Shown in pieces: positions 7,348 through 14,815 of a DNA stretch of 64,000 nucleotides. The position numbers and the translations under genes are program-made. Position 1 is the stretch's first letter; each line of letters begins with the position of its first letter. The notes under the pieces are model-generated. The model made no database searches and was not told the origin of the DNA. It saw only the letters and a list, made by a program, of their open reading frames with translations. The stretch comes from Planctomycetota bacterium. Its GTDB lineage: Bacteria > Planctomycetota > Phycisphaerae > Phycisphaerales > SM1A02. The DNA is taken from assembly GCA_022574595.1 (NCBI GenBank), contig JACZRS010000007.1, forward strand, positions 1 to 64,000, in the 5' to 3' direction.

Positions 7348-8748
7348 CTATGATGAAACTGCTGCAAGTTGTTCTAGGATTGCGACGTGGGATTTGATGC
7401 CCATCTCGAAGCAGCGCATCTCGAACTTTTCGTTGGGTGAATGGACGCGATCATCATCTAGGCCAAACCCTATTAGTAGAGAATCGAAGCCGAGGATTTT
7501 TTGGATTGAACCCACCAGTGGGATCGATCCGCCTGTTCCGATTAGAACTGCATCTTTAGAGTATGTTTCGCTTAGGCCTTTCATTGCTGCTTGCAAATAT
7601 GGTGAGTCGGTCGGTACACGAATGGCTGGGCTGATGCCGTGGCTCTGTATTTCCCATTTGCAGCCTGGGGGTGTGCGCTGCTGGAAGAATTGTTTGAGGC
7701 TTTCAAAGATTTTATCAGGGTCTTGGTTAGCGACGAGCCTGCAGCTTACCTTTGTGCTGACTTGTGCGCCTATTACAGTCTTTGCACCGGCTCCTGTGTA
7801 TCCGCCCCATATGCCGTTGATATCGCAGGTTGGTCTGGACCACATTCGCTCTAATGTGCTGTGGCCTTTTTCACCAAAAGGCTCTTTGTAGCCCGCTGTT
7901 GCTAAGAATTCTGTTTCATCAAAGCCGAGTTGTTCCCATTGCTTAATTTCCTCTTCACTTAAAGGTAATACATCATCGTAAAACCCTGGAATTTGCACGA
8001 CACCATCATCATTGTGTAGTTGGCTTAGCACTCTGGTCAGTGCGTTTATTGGGTTTACTACAGCTCCGCCATACATTCCTGAATGTAGATCGTGGCTTGG
8101 GCCTTTTAAGGTGACTTCGGTATATACCAGGCCGCGCAGCATGTAAGTTATGGCTGGGGTTTTTACATCCCACATTCCCGTATCGCAAACAATACAAGTA
8201 TCCGCAGTCAGCATCTGCTTATTCGCTTCAAGAAACGGATCCAGACTGGGGCTTCCTGATTCTTCTTCACCTTCCAGAAGAATCGTAACTCTAATTGGTA
8301 ACGAGCCGTGCACAGCCATCCAGGCGCGGAAGGCTTCGACAAAAGTCATGAGTTGGCCCTTGTCATCGACTGCCCCGCGCGCCACGATGCTTTTGCCATG
8401 TTCAGAATCAACTAGTGTTGGTTCAAAAGGTGGGCTGTTCCAAAGATTGAGCGGATCAGGTGGCTGCACATCGTAATGGCCGTAGTACAGGACGTGCGGC
8501 ACGTTATCTTTATCGGGGCCGGGGTAATGCGCGGTGACCATGGGATGACCATCTGTATCGTGCAGCTTTGTATCGAACCCGATCGAAGCCAAATCATCGA
8601 CCATGAACTGCGCTGCTTGTCGTGTCTGGTCGTTGTATGCTGGATCGGTGCTGATACTTGGTATTTCAAGTAGTGCAAACAGACGCTTTACTGCATTGGG
8701 AAGGTTGGCATTTACTTTATCGATAACTGGTTGAGCTGCTTGACCCAT
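7348..8748 (-). CDS. M20-family metallopeptidase (dipeptidase, CNDP/DapE-like)
   Basis: 466 residues. It is a cytosolic di-zinc peptidase that cleaves dipeptides or N-acyl amino acids. Metal ligands are visible in YYGHYDVQP (His, Asp), RGAVDDKGQ (bridging Asp), LEGEEESGSPSL (catalytic Glu and ligand Glu), CDTGMW (Asp) and, near the C-terminus, FGLDDDRVHSPNE (His). The dimerisation domain lies between. I chose the ATG at 8748 (MGQAAQPVID) because AGGAG lies six bases upstream. The longer frame adds 20 residues and has no ribosome binding site. Confidence 0.95.
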   Translation of the reverse strand: MGQAAQPVIDKVNANLPNAVKRLFALLEIPSISTDPAYNDQTRQAAQFMVDDLASIGFDTKLHDTDGHPMVTAHYPGPDKDNVPHVLYYGHYDVQPPDPLNLWNSPPFEPTLVDSEHGKSIVARGAVDDKGQLMTFVEAFRAWMAVHGSLPIRVTILLEGEEESGSPSLDPFLEANKQMLTADTCIVCDTGMWDVKTPAITYMLRGLVYTEVTLKGPSHDLHSGMYGGAVVNPINALTRVLSQLHNDDGVVQIPGFYDDVLPLSEEEIKQWEQLGFDETEFLATAGYKEPFGEKGHSTLERMWSRPTCDINGIWGGYTGAGAKTVIGAQVSTKVSCRLVANQDPDKIFESLKQFFQQRTPPGCKWEIQSHGISPAIRVPTDSPYLQAAMKGLSETYSKDAVLIGTGGSIPLVGSIQKILGFDSLLIGFGLDDDRVHSPNEKFEMRCFEMGIKSHVAILEQLAAVSS

Positions 8749-8817
8749 TTCATTCTCCTGCGTTAAGTGCGCGCAATAATAAAGCACAGTGTAGCTCTTT
8801 TTTTGCAAAGTGAGAAT

Positions 8818-9174
8818 TTAGATGTCAAATGTAGCTGATGTGAGTTGAATCAGCGCGATGATGCAGATGGTAGCGAAGAATAAAAATACTATCCATCTAT
8901 TGATAAACCGGCGTTCTTGAGGGGGATTACTTAGGGGAGCTTCTAAATTAGTTGGATGATTTATTAGCCCTTCCATTTCTGCATAACTTCGAGCAGGTCT
9001 CTTTTTAAGATCACAACCACATCGAGCACAGCGCGGAGCTTGTCCATTGCGTAGCAATTTGCCATCGTATCCGCAGGCAACACATTTGCGAACCAAGAGT
9101 CGAGCATCAATAGTCGTGGCTTGTTGAAGCATATTGTTACATACCAGCCTAGCAGGTGATCGATTAATTCCCAA
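8818..9174 (-). CDS. Small zinc-ribbon membrane protein, unknown function
   Basis: 118 residues. An N-terminal zinc ribbon has two knuckles, CVACGYDG and CARCGCD. A hydrophilic linker follows, then one C-terminal transmembrane helix (IVFLFFATICIIALIQL). This is a common layout for small membrane-anchored zinc-ribbon proteins, and no specific function can be given. A start at the internal Met (MLQQATT, codon 15) is possible. It is divergent from the gene at 9249, with a 74-bp shared promoter region. Confidence 0.75.
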   Translation of the reverse strand: MGINRSPARLVCNNMLQQATTIDARLLVRKCVACGYDGKLLRNGQAPRCARCGCDLKKRPARSYAEMEGLINHPTNLEAPLSNPPQERRFINRWIVFLFFATICIIALIQLTSATFDI

Positions 9175-9248
9175 ATAAAATTTGTTTGCTTAGCCTTTAG
9201 CCTGGCAAAACTTGCGATAAAGCCAAACTAGAGCAATAGTAGGAGATT

Positions 9249-9839
9249 ATGAACCAGGTTATTGTGGATAAGTGGGTTAGTCATCTACGCAGTATCGCTA
9301 GCCCAGTGGCGAAACAAGCAGCCTTGTCAACTGCAATTGAAGCTCTCAAGCCCTTCGCCCTGGCAGTGTGTAACGAAGCGGGTGGTGCTATGGCAGCGCC
9401 TGTGAATTTGCCACAAGATGATGTAGGGTTGTGGTGGGCGGTTGTGGATCCCAATGTGAACCTTGATTCACTTATTAGCGATCCAGGTTATGGTCCGCTC
9501 TGGCCACAAGATGGGTACAAGACAATCGAGGTATGGACGGAGTCGGAACTGTCTGCGCTTCACGCACTTTGGCGGCTTGCGCGCCAAAGAAATTCTGATG
9601 ATTTGATAAAGAGAGTATCCGGGCTGCGACAATGGCATTTGCAGCACACCCAACCTGATAACGCAACCAACCGACCTTGGGCACTGCATGTATTCTTGCT
9701 TGCAGGAACTCCTGAGGATCAACATTACGCAGAAACTCTGTTGCATAACTGCATGGTTATGAGCGGTAAGCCTGATCCGCTAAGTGCGTGGATTCTACTT
9801 GATTCTGCAAATGAATTGCAGCATTATTTTGAAAAGTAA
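9249..9839 (+). CDS. Hypothetical protein, 196 aa
   Basis: Begins MNQVIVDKWVSHLRSI after a clear ribosome binding site (AGGAG, 7 bases upstream). It is soluble, mixed alpha/beta and tryptophan-rich (LWWAVVDP, YGPLWPQDG), with a helical C-terminal half. There is no signal peptide, membrane segment or motif that I recognise. Codon use matches the housekeeping genes upstream, so it appears to be the last native gene before the viperin island. Confidence 0.8.
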   Translation: MNQVIVDKWVSHLRSIASPVAKQAALSTAIEALKPFALAVCNEAGGAMAAPVNLPQDDVGLWWAVVDPNVNLDSLISDPGYGPLWPQDGYKTIEVWTESELSALHALWRLARQRNSDDLIKRVSGLRQWHLQHTQPDNATNRPWALHVFLLAGTPEDQHYAETLLHNCMVMSGKPDPLSAWILLDSANELQHYFEK

Positions 9840-10035
9840 AATTAATTTACCCGATATGATCGCTCGTACCGCGCTATTGACAAATCAAGGTCATAGTACT
9901 ATGCTCATCATTATGTAGCTTGGGCCTTATTGGCCCACCCCGGAGAGTCCAGCTTGGATTCTCACTCGACGAGCAAGCACAACCGCTGTGCTTTTCGAGG
10001 AACACATTTATGCTTTACAGCCTGAAGGGTGCAAT
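9840..10035 (+). promoter_or_regulatory. Leader of the viperin island with three successive hairpins
   Basis: Between the hypothetical gene and the start chosen for the island's first gene are three short hairpins: GGGCC-TTATT-GGCCC (9922-9936), GAGAGTCC-AGCTT-GGATTCTC (9943-9963, one G-T pair) and AGCACA-ACCGC-TGTGCT (9976-9992). They lie in the direction of transcription and could form a structured 5' leader or an attenuator. No reverse transcriptase or known riboswitch core is present. Confidence 0.4.
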
Positions 10036-11724
10036 ATGACAAGACCCAAAATGCCCGAACCTTGTGCGGTTTCTCTCGGTGATGTAGCGCGCCGGAAACT
10101 TGCCTATCTAGGGATAAACCCGGAACTCGTTGCTTGGATCGCACCGGCGGTTCTGAAGCTTTACGACCAAACCGAGGGAATATCCCATTCAACTGCCCAA
10201 GCAGAAAGCTCGTTGCTTCAGCTGGAAAAGCTCGGCGAGTTTTGGAGGCAGTCGAAGCATGACCGTGATACTGGCGTTTGTGAACTGCTCGATATCTTCG
10301 CAGCGGATCACTGTCTACCTCCGCGAGAGGAACCAACAGCCGAACAAACTAAAGCGATCAAATGCCTCCAGAGCTTTGTAGATACATGTCGTAATCATGG
10401 TGTGGACTTCGGGGCTGCGTTCCCCCGCTTCCTCGCACTCCGACCACCGAGTAGTAGAGATCCCTATAGGGTCATGTGGATTGCGTGGCAATTCTCAATC
10501 GCCAATGAAATCTCTGCCGACAACATAAACTTACGCATGATCCTACTTGCATTTGGCGATCAGCCTGATTGGTGGGACTCCCTGCGTAACTACGGCAATC
10601 GAAAAGACAACGCAAAATATCCGACCTCTCTTCAACTGTGGCTTGAACTACAGGGCGCACGCACTGCGAAGCATCTTATGAAGGGCATGTCGGATATGAG
10701 CCTTCCTTATTTCCTCCGGCGCGCACGAGGAATCGCGTATGTATTTAGCAGCTGGTCATGGTTCAAGAACCAGATCCATCCAGAGTCCTTCGCTGAAGCG
10801 GGGAATGACTTCGCAACCATCTGCCGTCACGTATTTGAGGAGGCAGACCGTCGAGCCGCATCGTTCGAGGTCGTGCCGGACGAACTCAGACATGTCTGGC
10901 TCCGCTTTGGGTGGATGGTAGTTGAAGAGACGGGGGAATGGATGCTCCCAGAATGTCGCGCGAGACTCATCCGCGCAGCAGCTGATGAGATCGGGCGCCT
11001 ACGTCCACTGTTGCGCCGTGCCAACGATGATGATGGAGAGCAACTTAAGCAACTCGATCCACACTTCCGCAATTGTATCTTTGTGCTCTTCAAACTCGGA
11101 TCACTGTGGCAAGCAACAAAGCCCCTCCTGCTCGCTTTCAGGGCAATGAATGAGCGCGCTGTCGGGTACGATCTTCGATACTGGTCGACTGACATGAAAG
11201 ATGATCCTCCCACTCCGTGGGAGATGATACCGCGTAGCCTGATGAACATGTTGCATCACTACATGGGGCGGGAACAGGATAACGACCCTCAACTAGACAA
11301 GTTCCGAGCAGAGTTCGCGCTGTTTTGTTTGGAGCGTCTAAAGACTCGTGAGCGCCGAGGTAAGCAATCCGGCTCAGCCGAGAGTGGCCAAGTTGAAGCC
11401 GATCCTGTATGGCGTGAGGGCTTCATTCAGGCGGCGCGCGCACTGTGCGTAAACCCGAAAGGCAAGGGACACCATGTTCTCAACTGGGTGTCCAAGAACG
11501 ATCCGGATGACACTGTTCGTGAAGTGGCGATGAAGGCATATGCGGAACTCCGGCACCAGCCGAGCCTTCCCAAAGGCCTGTCGCCACGACGCGCTGTGTT
11601 CGATGCATTTTGGTGGTTGCGCCAAGCCCACTTGACGAGCCTTGGCGAAATCATCGATCATGACGGGGCAAACCATACCCGAGAAGAGGAGGCACGACGA
11701 ACTACTGAACTGACTCCGAAGTAA
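10036..11724 (+). CDS. Unknown 562-aa protein upstream of the prokaryotic viperin
   Basis: A soluble, mostly helical protein with many Trp/Arg residues and no signal peptide, membrane segment or catalytic motif that I can name. A helical stretch near the C-terminus (NDPDDTVREVAMKAYAEL) has the look of a HEAT-type repeat. I chose the ATG at 10036 (MTRPKMPEP) because GAAGGG lies just upstream. The longer frame starts at a GTG (9988) inside a hairpin. The gene is GC-richer than the flanking genes, and the viperin gene follows after 133 bp on the same strand. That suggests shared acquisition and possibly a joint defence role, but the function is unknown. Confidence 0.8.
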   Translation: MTRPKMPEPCAVSLGDVARRKLAYLGINPELVAWIAPAVLKLYDQTEGISHSTAQAESSLLQLEKLGEFWRQSKHDRDTGVCELLDIFAADHCLPPREEPTAEQTKAIKCLQSFVDTCRNHGVDFGAAFPRFLALRPPSSRDPYRVMWIAWQFSIANEISADNINLRMILLAFGDQPDWWDSLRNYGNRKDNAKYPTSLQLWLELQGARTAKHLMKGMSDMSLPYFLRRARGIAYVFSSWSWFKNQIHPESFAEAGNDFATICRHVFEEADRRAASFEVVPDELRHVWLRFGWMVVEETGEWMLPECRARLIRAAADEIGRLRPLLRRANDDDGEQLKQLDPHFRNCIFVLFKLGSLWQATKPLLLAFRAMNERAVGYDLRYWSTDMKDDPPTPWEMIPRSLMNMLHHYMGREQDNDPQLDKFRAEFALFCLERLKTRERRGKQSGSAESGQVEADPVWREGFIQAARALCVNPKGKGHHVLNWVSKNDPDDTVREVAMKAYAELRHQPSLPKGLSPRRAVFDAFWWLRQAHLTSLGEIIDHDGANHTREEEARRTTELTPK

Positions 11725-11857
11725 ACATTATCAATTTCAATCCATACCGCCGTCCGGTGCGCACTCTGCGCCCACTTGCCTGTAAGGCACCGCGGTTCCA
11801 TTGGGCGGTCACGCGCGAAAGCGATTGTGGCCCAAGAATTACCTAAAGGAATATATT

Positions 11858-12760
11858 ATGAATTCTCATTTACCCCCTGCTGTAAACTTCCATCTCTGGA
11901 AGACCTGCAATCTCAACTGTTTATTCTGCTACGCAACTTTCAACGACACTCCCGAGCTACGGAAGGTCCGTGGCGGGATTAAAGAAGCGGATGCGTTTCG
12001 CATAATCGAATTGCTCCGTGATGAGGGTGTCGAGAAACTCACATTCGTCGGCGGCGAGCCGACTCTCTGCCCATACCTGTCTGCACTGCTCCGCCGATCT
12101 CGTGAATTGGGCTTCGTTAACACTCTTGTGACGAATGGATTCCGGCTACAACGCATTCTCGAAGAGGTTTCAGACTACCTCAATTGGGTTGGACTCTCTG
12201 TGGACTCAGCGAACGAAGTGACTCAGGCTGCGCTCGGTCGTGGACGGGGCAATCATATTGCACAGTCCCTGGAACATTTCCAAAGTCTGCACGACCTCGG
12301 CATTCGCGTGAAGCTGAACACCGTGGTCACCTCCCTCAACTGGCAGGAAGATATGAGCGACTTTGTGCGGCGCGTTCGGCCGGAGCGGTGGAAGATATTC
12401 CAAGTCTTGCCGATAGAAGGTCAGAACTCCGGCAAGGTCGAGTCGCTCCTTATCACCAGTAAACAGTTTCAGACTTTCGTGAACAGACATCGCAGTCTCA
12501 TTGATAACGGCATCAAAGTGGTTGCGGAAACCAATGAGGACATGACCGAATCCTACGCGATGATCGATCCGCTGGGCCGCTTCTTCAGCAATGTCGGAGG
12601 TCGGCACAAATACTCGCCTCGCAGCATTCTTGAAGTGGGTGTGGTTGAGGCATTCAAACAGATCGCCTTCGATCAGGCCAAGTTTGAAGCACGCGGAGGC
12701 GATTACGACTGGGGCACGCCCCAAATCCAAGTTCCGCTCACGATTTCTGTGCGAAGATGA
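11858..12760 (+). CDS. pVip: Prokaryotic viperin (pVip), antiviral radical SAM enzyme
   Basis: 300 residues. Known prokaryotic viperins are radical SAM enzymes that turn CTP, GTP or UTP into 3'-deoxy-3',4'-didehydro nucleotides that terminate phage RNA synthesis. Seen here: the 4Fe-4S motif CNLNCLFC (Cys 17, 21, 24) in the family context VNFHLWKTCN; the SAM-binding GGEPTL (65-70); the viperin signature RWKIFQVLPIEGQNSG (177-192); and a C-terminal region (TNEDMTESY, SILEVGVVEA, FEARGGDYDWG) that aligns by eye with human RSAD2 (DSYLILDE, SILDVGVEEA, LKRGGKYIW). The ATG at 11858 has AAAGGA seven bases upstream; an upstream in-frame Met lacks one. No nucleotide kinase is adjacent, so the nucleotide product is unknown. 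Confidence 0.95.
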   Translation: MNSHLPPAVNFHLWKTCNLNCLFCYATFNDTPELRKVRGGIKEADAFRIIELLRDEGVEKLTFVGGEPTLCPYLSALLRRSRELGFVNTLVTNGFRLQRILEEVSDYLNWVGLSVDSANEVTQAALGRGRGNHIAQSLEHFQSLHDLGIRVKLNTVVTSLNWQEDMSDFVRRVRPERWKIFQVLPIEGQNSGKVESLLITSKQFQTFVNRHRSLIDNGIKVVAETNEDMTESYAMIDPLGRFFSNVGGRHKYSPRSILEVGVVEAFKQIAFDQAKFEARGGDYDWGTPQIQVPLTISVRR

Positions 12761-12802
12761 CTCACATCCGGCCGAGCCAGATGATACACGCGTTGAACAA
12801 AT

Positions 12803-12850
12803 AAAGGGACGGGAGTCGTTGTTTGCAATACAACGACTCACGTCCCCTTT
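12803..12850 (+). terminator. Long hairpin ending the viperin island
   Basis: A near-perfect inverted repeat: AAAGGGACG-G-GAGTCGTTGT, a six-base loop region, then ACAACGACTC-A-CGTCCCCTTT, about 20 bp of stem. It stands 43 bp after the viperin stop codon. No long T run follows, so it could act as a terminator for both directions or as the end of the island. Confidence 0.7.
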
Positions 12851-12906
12851 AGAATTACTTGTAAATAAGTTGCCATATTACTTAAAAATAAACTCAAAGA
12901 TATCAG

Positions 12907-13926
12907 CTAATGATCCTCTGGGCCTAACTCCATGCATTCTTTGTGGCCGCCTTCAACAGCGCATGTAATAATACCGTCTTCGACTCTAATTGTAAGAGGC
13001 GACTGGATTAGCCAATCACAGCCAATGGACAGCTCTAATAGTTCACAGTCTGTATCAGGCAATGGCCAAGCGCGGTCTTCGGGCCTCATCTGATCTTTCT
13101 CTTCTGGCACTTCGATTGCTGTCACCATAGCTGCAAGATCAGGATCAGTTAAATCATCATAGAACATCTCTTCACAGTGATCACACGTTCTTCTGTAAAA
13201 GACAACGTAGTGCTTGCCATCATCCATATTGCTAGGCCAAATCGGCATGAATTGAAATATCTCTAATTCACGCCACGGCTTGCCGACCCATTCATTCATA
13301 TCATTCGGCGTATACCATAAGCCTTTTAGAGGCGCAGGATTGGGATTTATTGTTGGATCGTCATGTACTACTGGTGATCCGTTGCCGTTGGATTCTGGCG
13401 CTTTTCCCGCAGAAATTATTACACCGAAGCTTAAACCTATTAAAGAAAGCGATAAAACGACGGCGGAAGGCATGGGCCATTTCGGTGACTGCGCTGCTGA
13501 TTTATGTGTTGTCCTGAAAAACAAGACGCCAAATAGCAAACTGCCATCTGCAATGAGCATGGCCCAGGGCGTAGGCGAGAAGCCACCAAAGCAACCACAC
13601 TTGGTGATATTCCCTTGAACCATTTCGCCAATGAGCACTATGCAAAATACACTAAGAATAAAAATAGCAGCCGCTCTTGCATACTTTTGCAACAAGACCA
13701 TAACTGCTATACACACAAACTCTATTGCAATAAGCGAAGCTAATAGAGTCATCAGACTAATGCCCATCTCTTGATCCAGCATTTTCCCTAAAGACAAAAC
13801 AGTTTTCTCGGGCAGCAACTTTGGTGTTGCTTCAATTAACTTGACAATTGCACCCGATGCCACCCAAGCTGGCACTACGCCGCGGCAGAGAATTGTTCCG
13901 ATTTGTGATTTTAGTTGTGGTGACAT
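12907..13926 (-). CDS. MauE/DoxX-like membrane domain fused to a thioredoxin-like domain
   Basis: 339 residues. The first half has four or five transmembrane helices, with the redox motif TKCGCFGGFS at about residue 108, as in MauE-type proteins that help form disulphides. After a fifth helix and a Pro/Asn-rich linker, the periplasmic C-terminal half carries YVVFYRRTCDHCEEMF, a thioredoxin-like CxxC (Cys-Asp-His-Cys) at about residue 245. The likely job is electron relay for disulphide exchange in the envelope: the membrane cysteines would recharge the soluble CxxC. Partner proteins are not encoded next to it. CAGGTAGC precedes the ATG. Confidence 0.85.
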   Translation of the reverse strand: MSPQLKSQIGTILCRGVVPAWVASGAIVKLIEATPKLLPEKTVLSLGKMLDQEMGISLMTLLASLIAIEFVCIAVMVLLQKYARAAAIFILSVFCIVLIGEMVQGNITKCGCFGGFSPTPWAMLIADGSLLFGVLFFRTTHKSAAQSPKWPMPSAVVLSLSLIGLSFGVIISAGKAPESNGNGSPVVHDDPTINPNPAPLKGLWYTPNDMNEWVGKPWRELEIFQFMPIWPSNMDDGKHYVVFYRRTCDHCEEMFYDDLTDPDLAAMVTAIEVPEEKDQMRPEDRAWPLPDTDCELLELSIGCDWLIQSPLTIRVEDGIITCAVEGGHKECMELGPEDH

Positions 13927-14295
13927 ATTTGCTACCTGGATATGTAGAATTAAAGCCTTCTTTAGCCGTCGATCATAGACCTCATTCGAGCATTATGCTG
14001 CTGTGGTTCGCCTTGACTTGGCTCAAAGCCTAAAAGCCTGCTTCTCGGACTTTGGGAGTCCAGGCATTGGGACGCTATTATCACTACAATATCACGTTGA
14101 TTAGCCTGTTTTGTCCCGTGTGTTCGTATCGTATGGCTTTGATCAAACAGGTAGTTCATAGGCCAGTGTTTGCTGTGCCTTTATTGCCAAGGGGATGGTT
14201 ATACAGGCCGATGATTGCTAAATAGGCGGTTGTATTTCCTCGAATGTAGAGGTCGCTATCGGACGTTAGAATTTGATAGCAGCCGGAGAGATTTA
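13927..14295. other. Intergenic region with no supported gene
   Basis: 369 bp between the divergent MauE-thioredoxin gene and the cupin gene. The reading frames here are short and lack ribosome binding sites. It presumably holds the promoters of both genes. I see no repeat or strong hairpin. Confidence 0.6.
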
Positions 14296-14796
14296 ATGGC
14301 CCTTAAGATCTTAAAACCAACGACTGTTGATTTACCCTGGCCCGAAGCGCGCAGCCGCGCTGAAGCAGAGTTGCAGCCGATCTTTGTGCCTATTACACCC
14401 TGGGCGGATGATCGGGGTTGGTCGCTTATGAATTTGCTTACTGGCGCATTAAGCAAAGAAGGGCAAATTAATTATTCAGTGCAATATCCCGGTGTAGTAA
14501 AGGCTTGGCATCGTCACGCTAAGCAAACGGACTTTTGGATTTGCACGACCGGCCACATAAAAGTCGGCGTATATAACGAATCAGAAGATGTTGCCTGGTC
14601 AATGGTTTTTGGAGCGCGCAACCCAGGGGTTTTAATTATTCCAACACCACTTTGGCATGGTGCTGCTACAGTTGGAAATGAGTCAGCAGGTCTGCTTTAT
14701 TATGTAACCAATGCATATAACCCCAAAGATCCGGATGAAGAGCGGCGTGCATGGGATAGCGTAAAGGGATTTCCCTGGGCGGTACAAAACGGGTAA
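14296..14796 (+). CDS. RmlC-like cupin (dTDP-4-dehydrorhamnose 3,5-epimerase-related)
   Basis: 166 residues with a single cupin-like barrel. RmlC-type features are PGVVKAWHRHAKQTDFWICTTGHIKVGVY (the His of the epimerase family lies in AWHRH), PTPLWHGAATVGNE and a short tail ending FPWAVQNG. It most likely acts on a dTDP-keto-sugar made by the RmlA and RmlB proteins encoded 2-3 kb downstream on the same strand; epimerase against isomerase activity cannot be settled. The ATG at 14296 has GGAGAG six bases upstream, and the longer frame lacks a site. Confidence 0.85.
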   Translation: MALKILKPTTVDLPWPEARSRAEAELQPIFVPITPWADDRGWSLMNLLTGALSKEGQINYSVQYPGVVKAWHRHAKQTDFWICTTGHIKVGVYNESEDVAWSMVFGARNPGVLIIPTPLWHGAATVGNESAGLLYYVTNAYNPKDPDEERRAWDSVKGFPWAVQNG

Positions 14797-14815
14797 GTAG
14801 TAGGGGATCAAGGGA

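Noticed and set aside
9922-9992. Retron-like or toxin-antisense RNA upstream of the viperin island
   Set aside because: There are three hairpins but no reverse transcriptase gene and no msr-msd inverted a1/a2 pair.
9840-12850. Prophage or integrative element containing the viperin
   Set aside because: No integrase, phage structural gene or attachment-site repeat is visible. It is a two-gene island only.
13962-14159. A 65-codon minus-strand gene in the 369-bp spacer
   Set aside because: No ribosome binding site and amino-acid composition typical of non-coding sequence.
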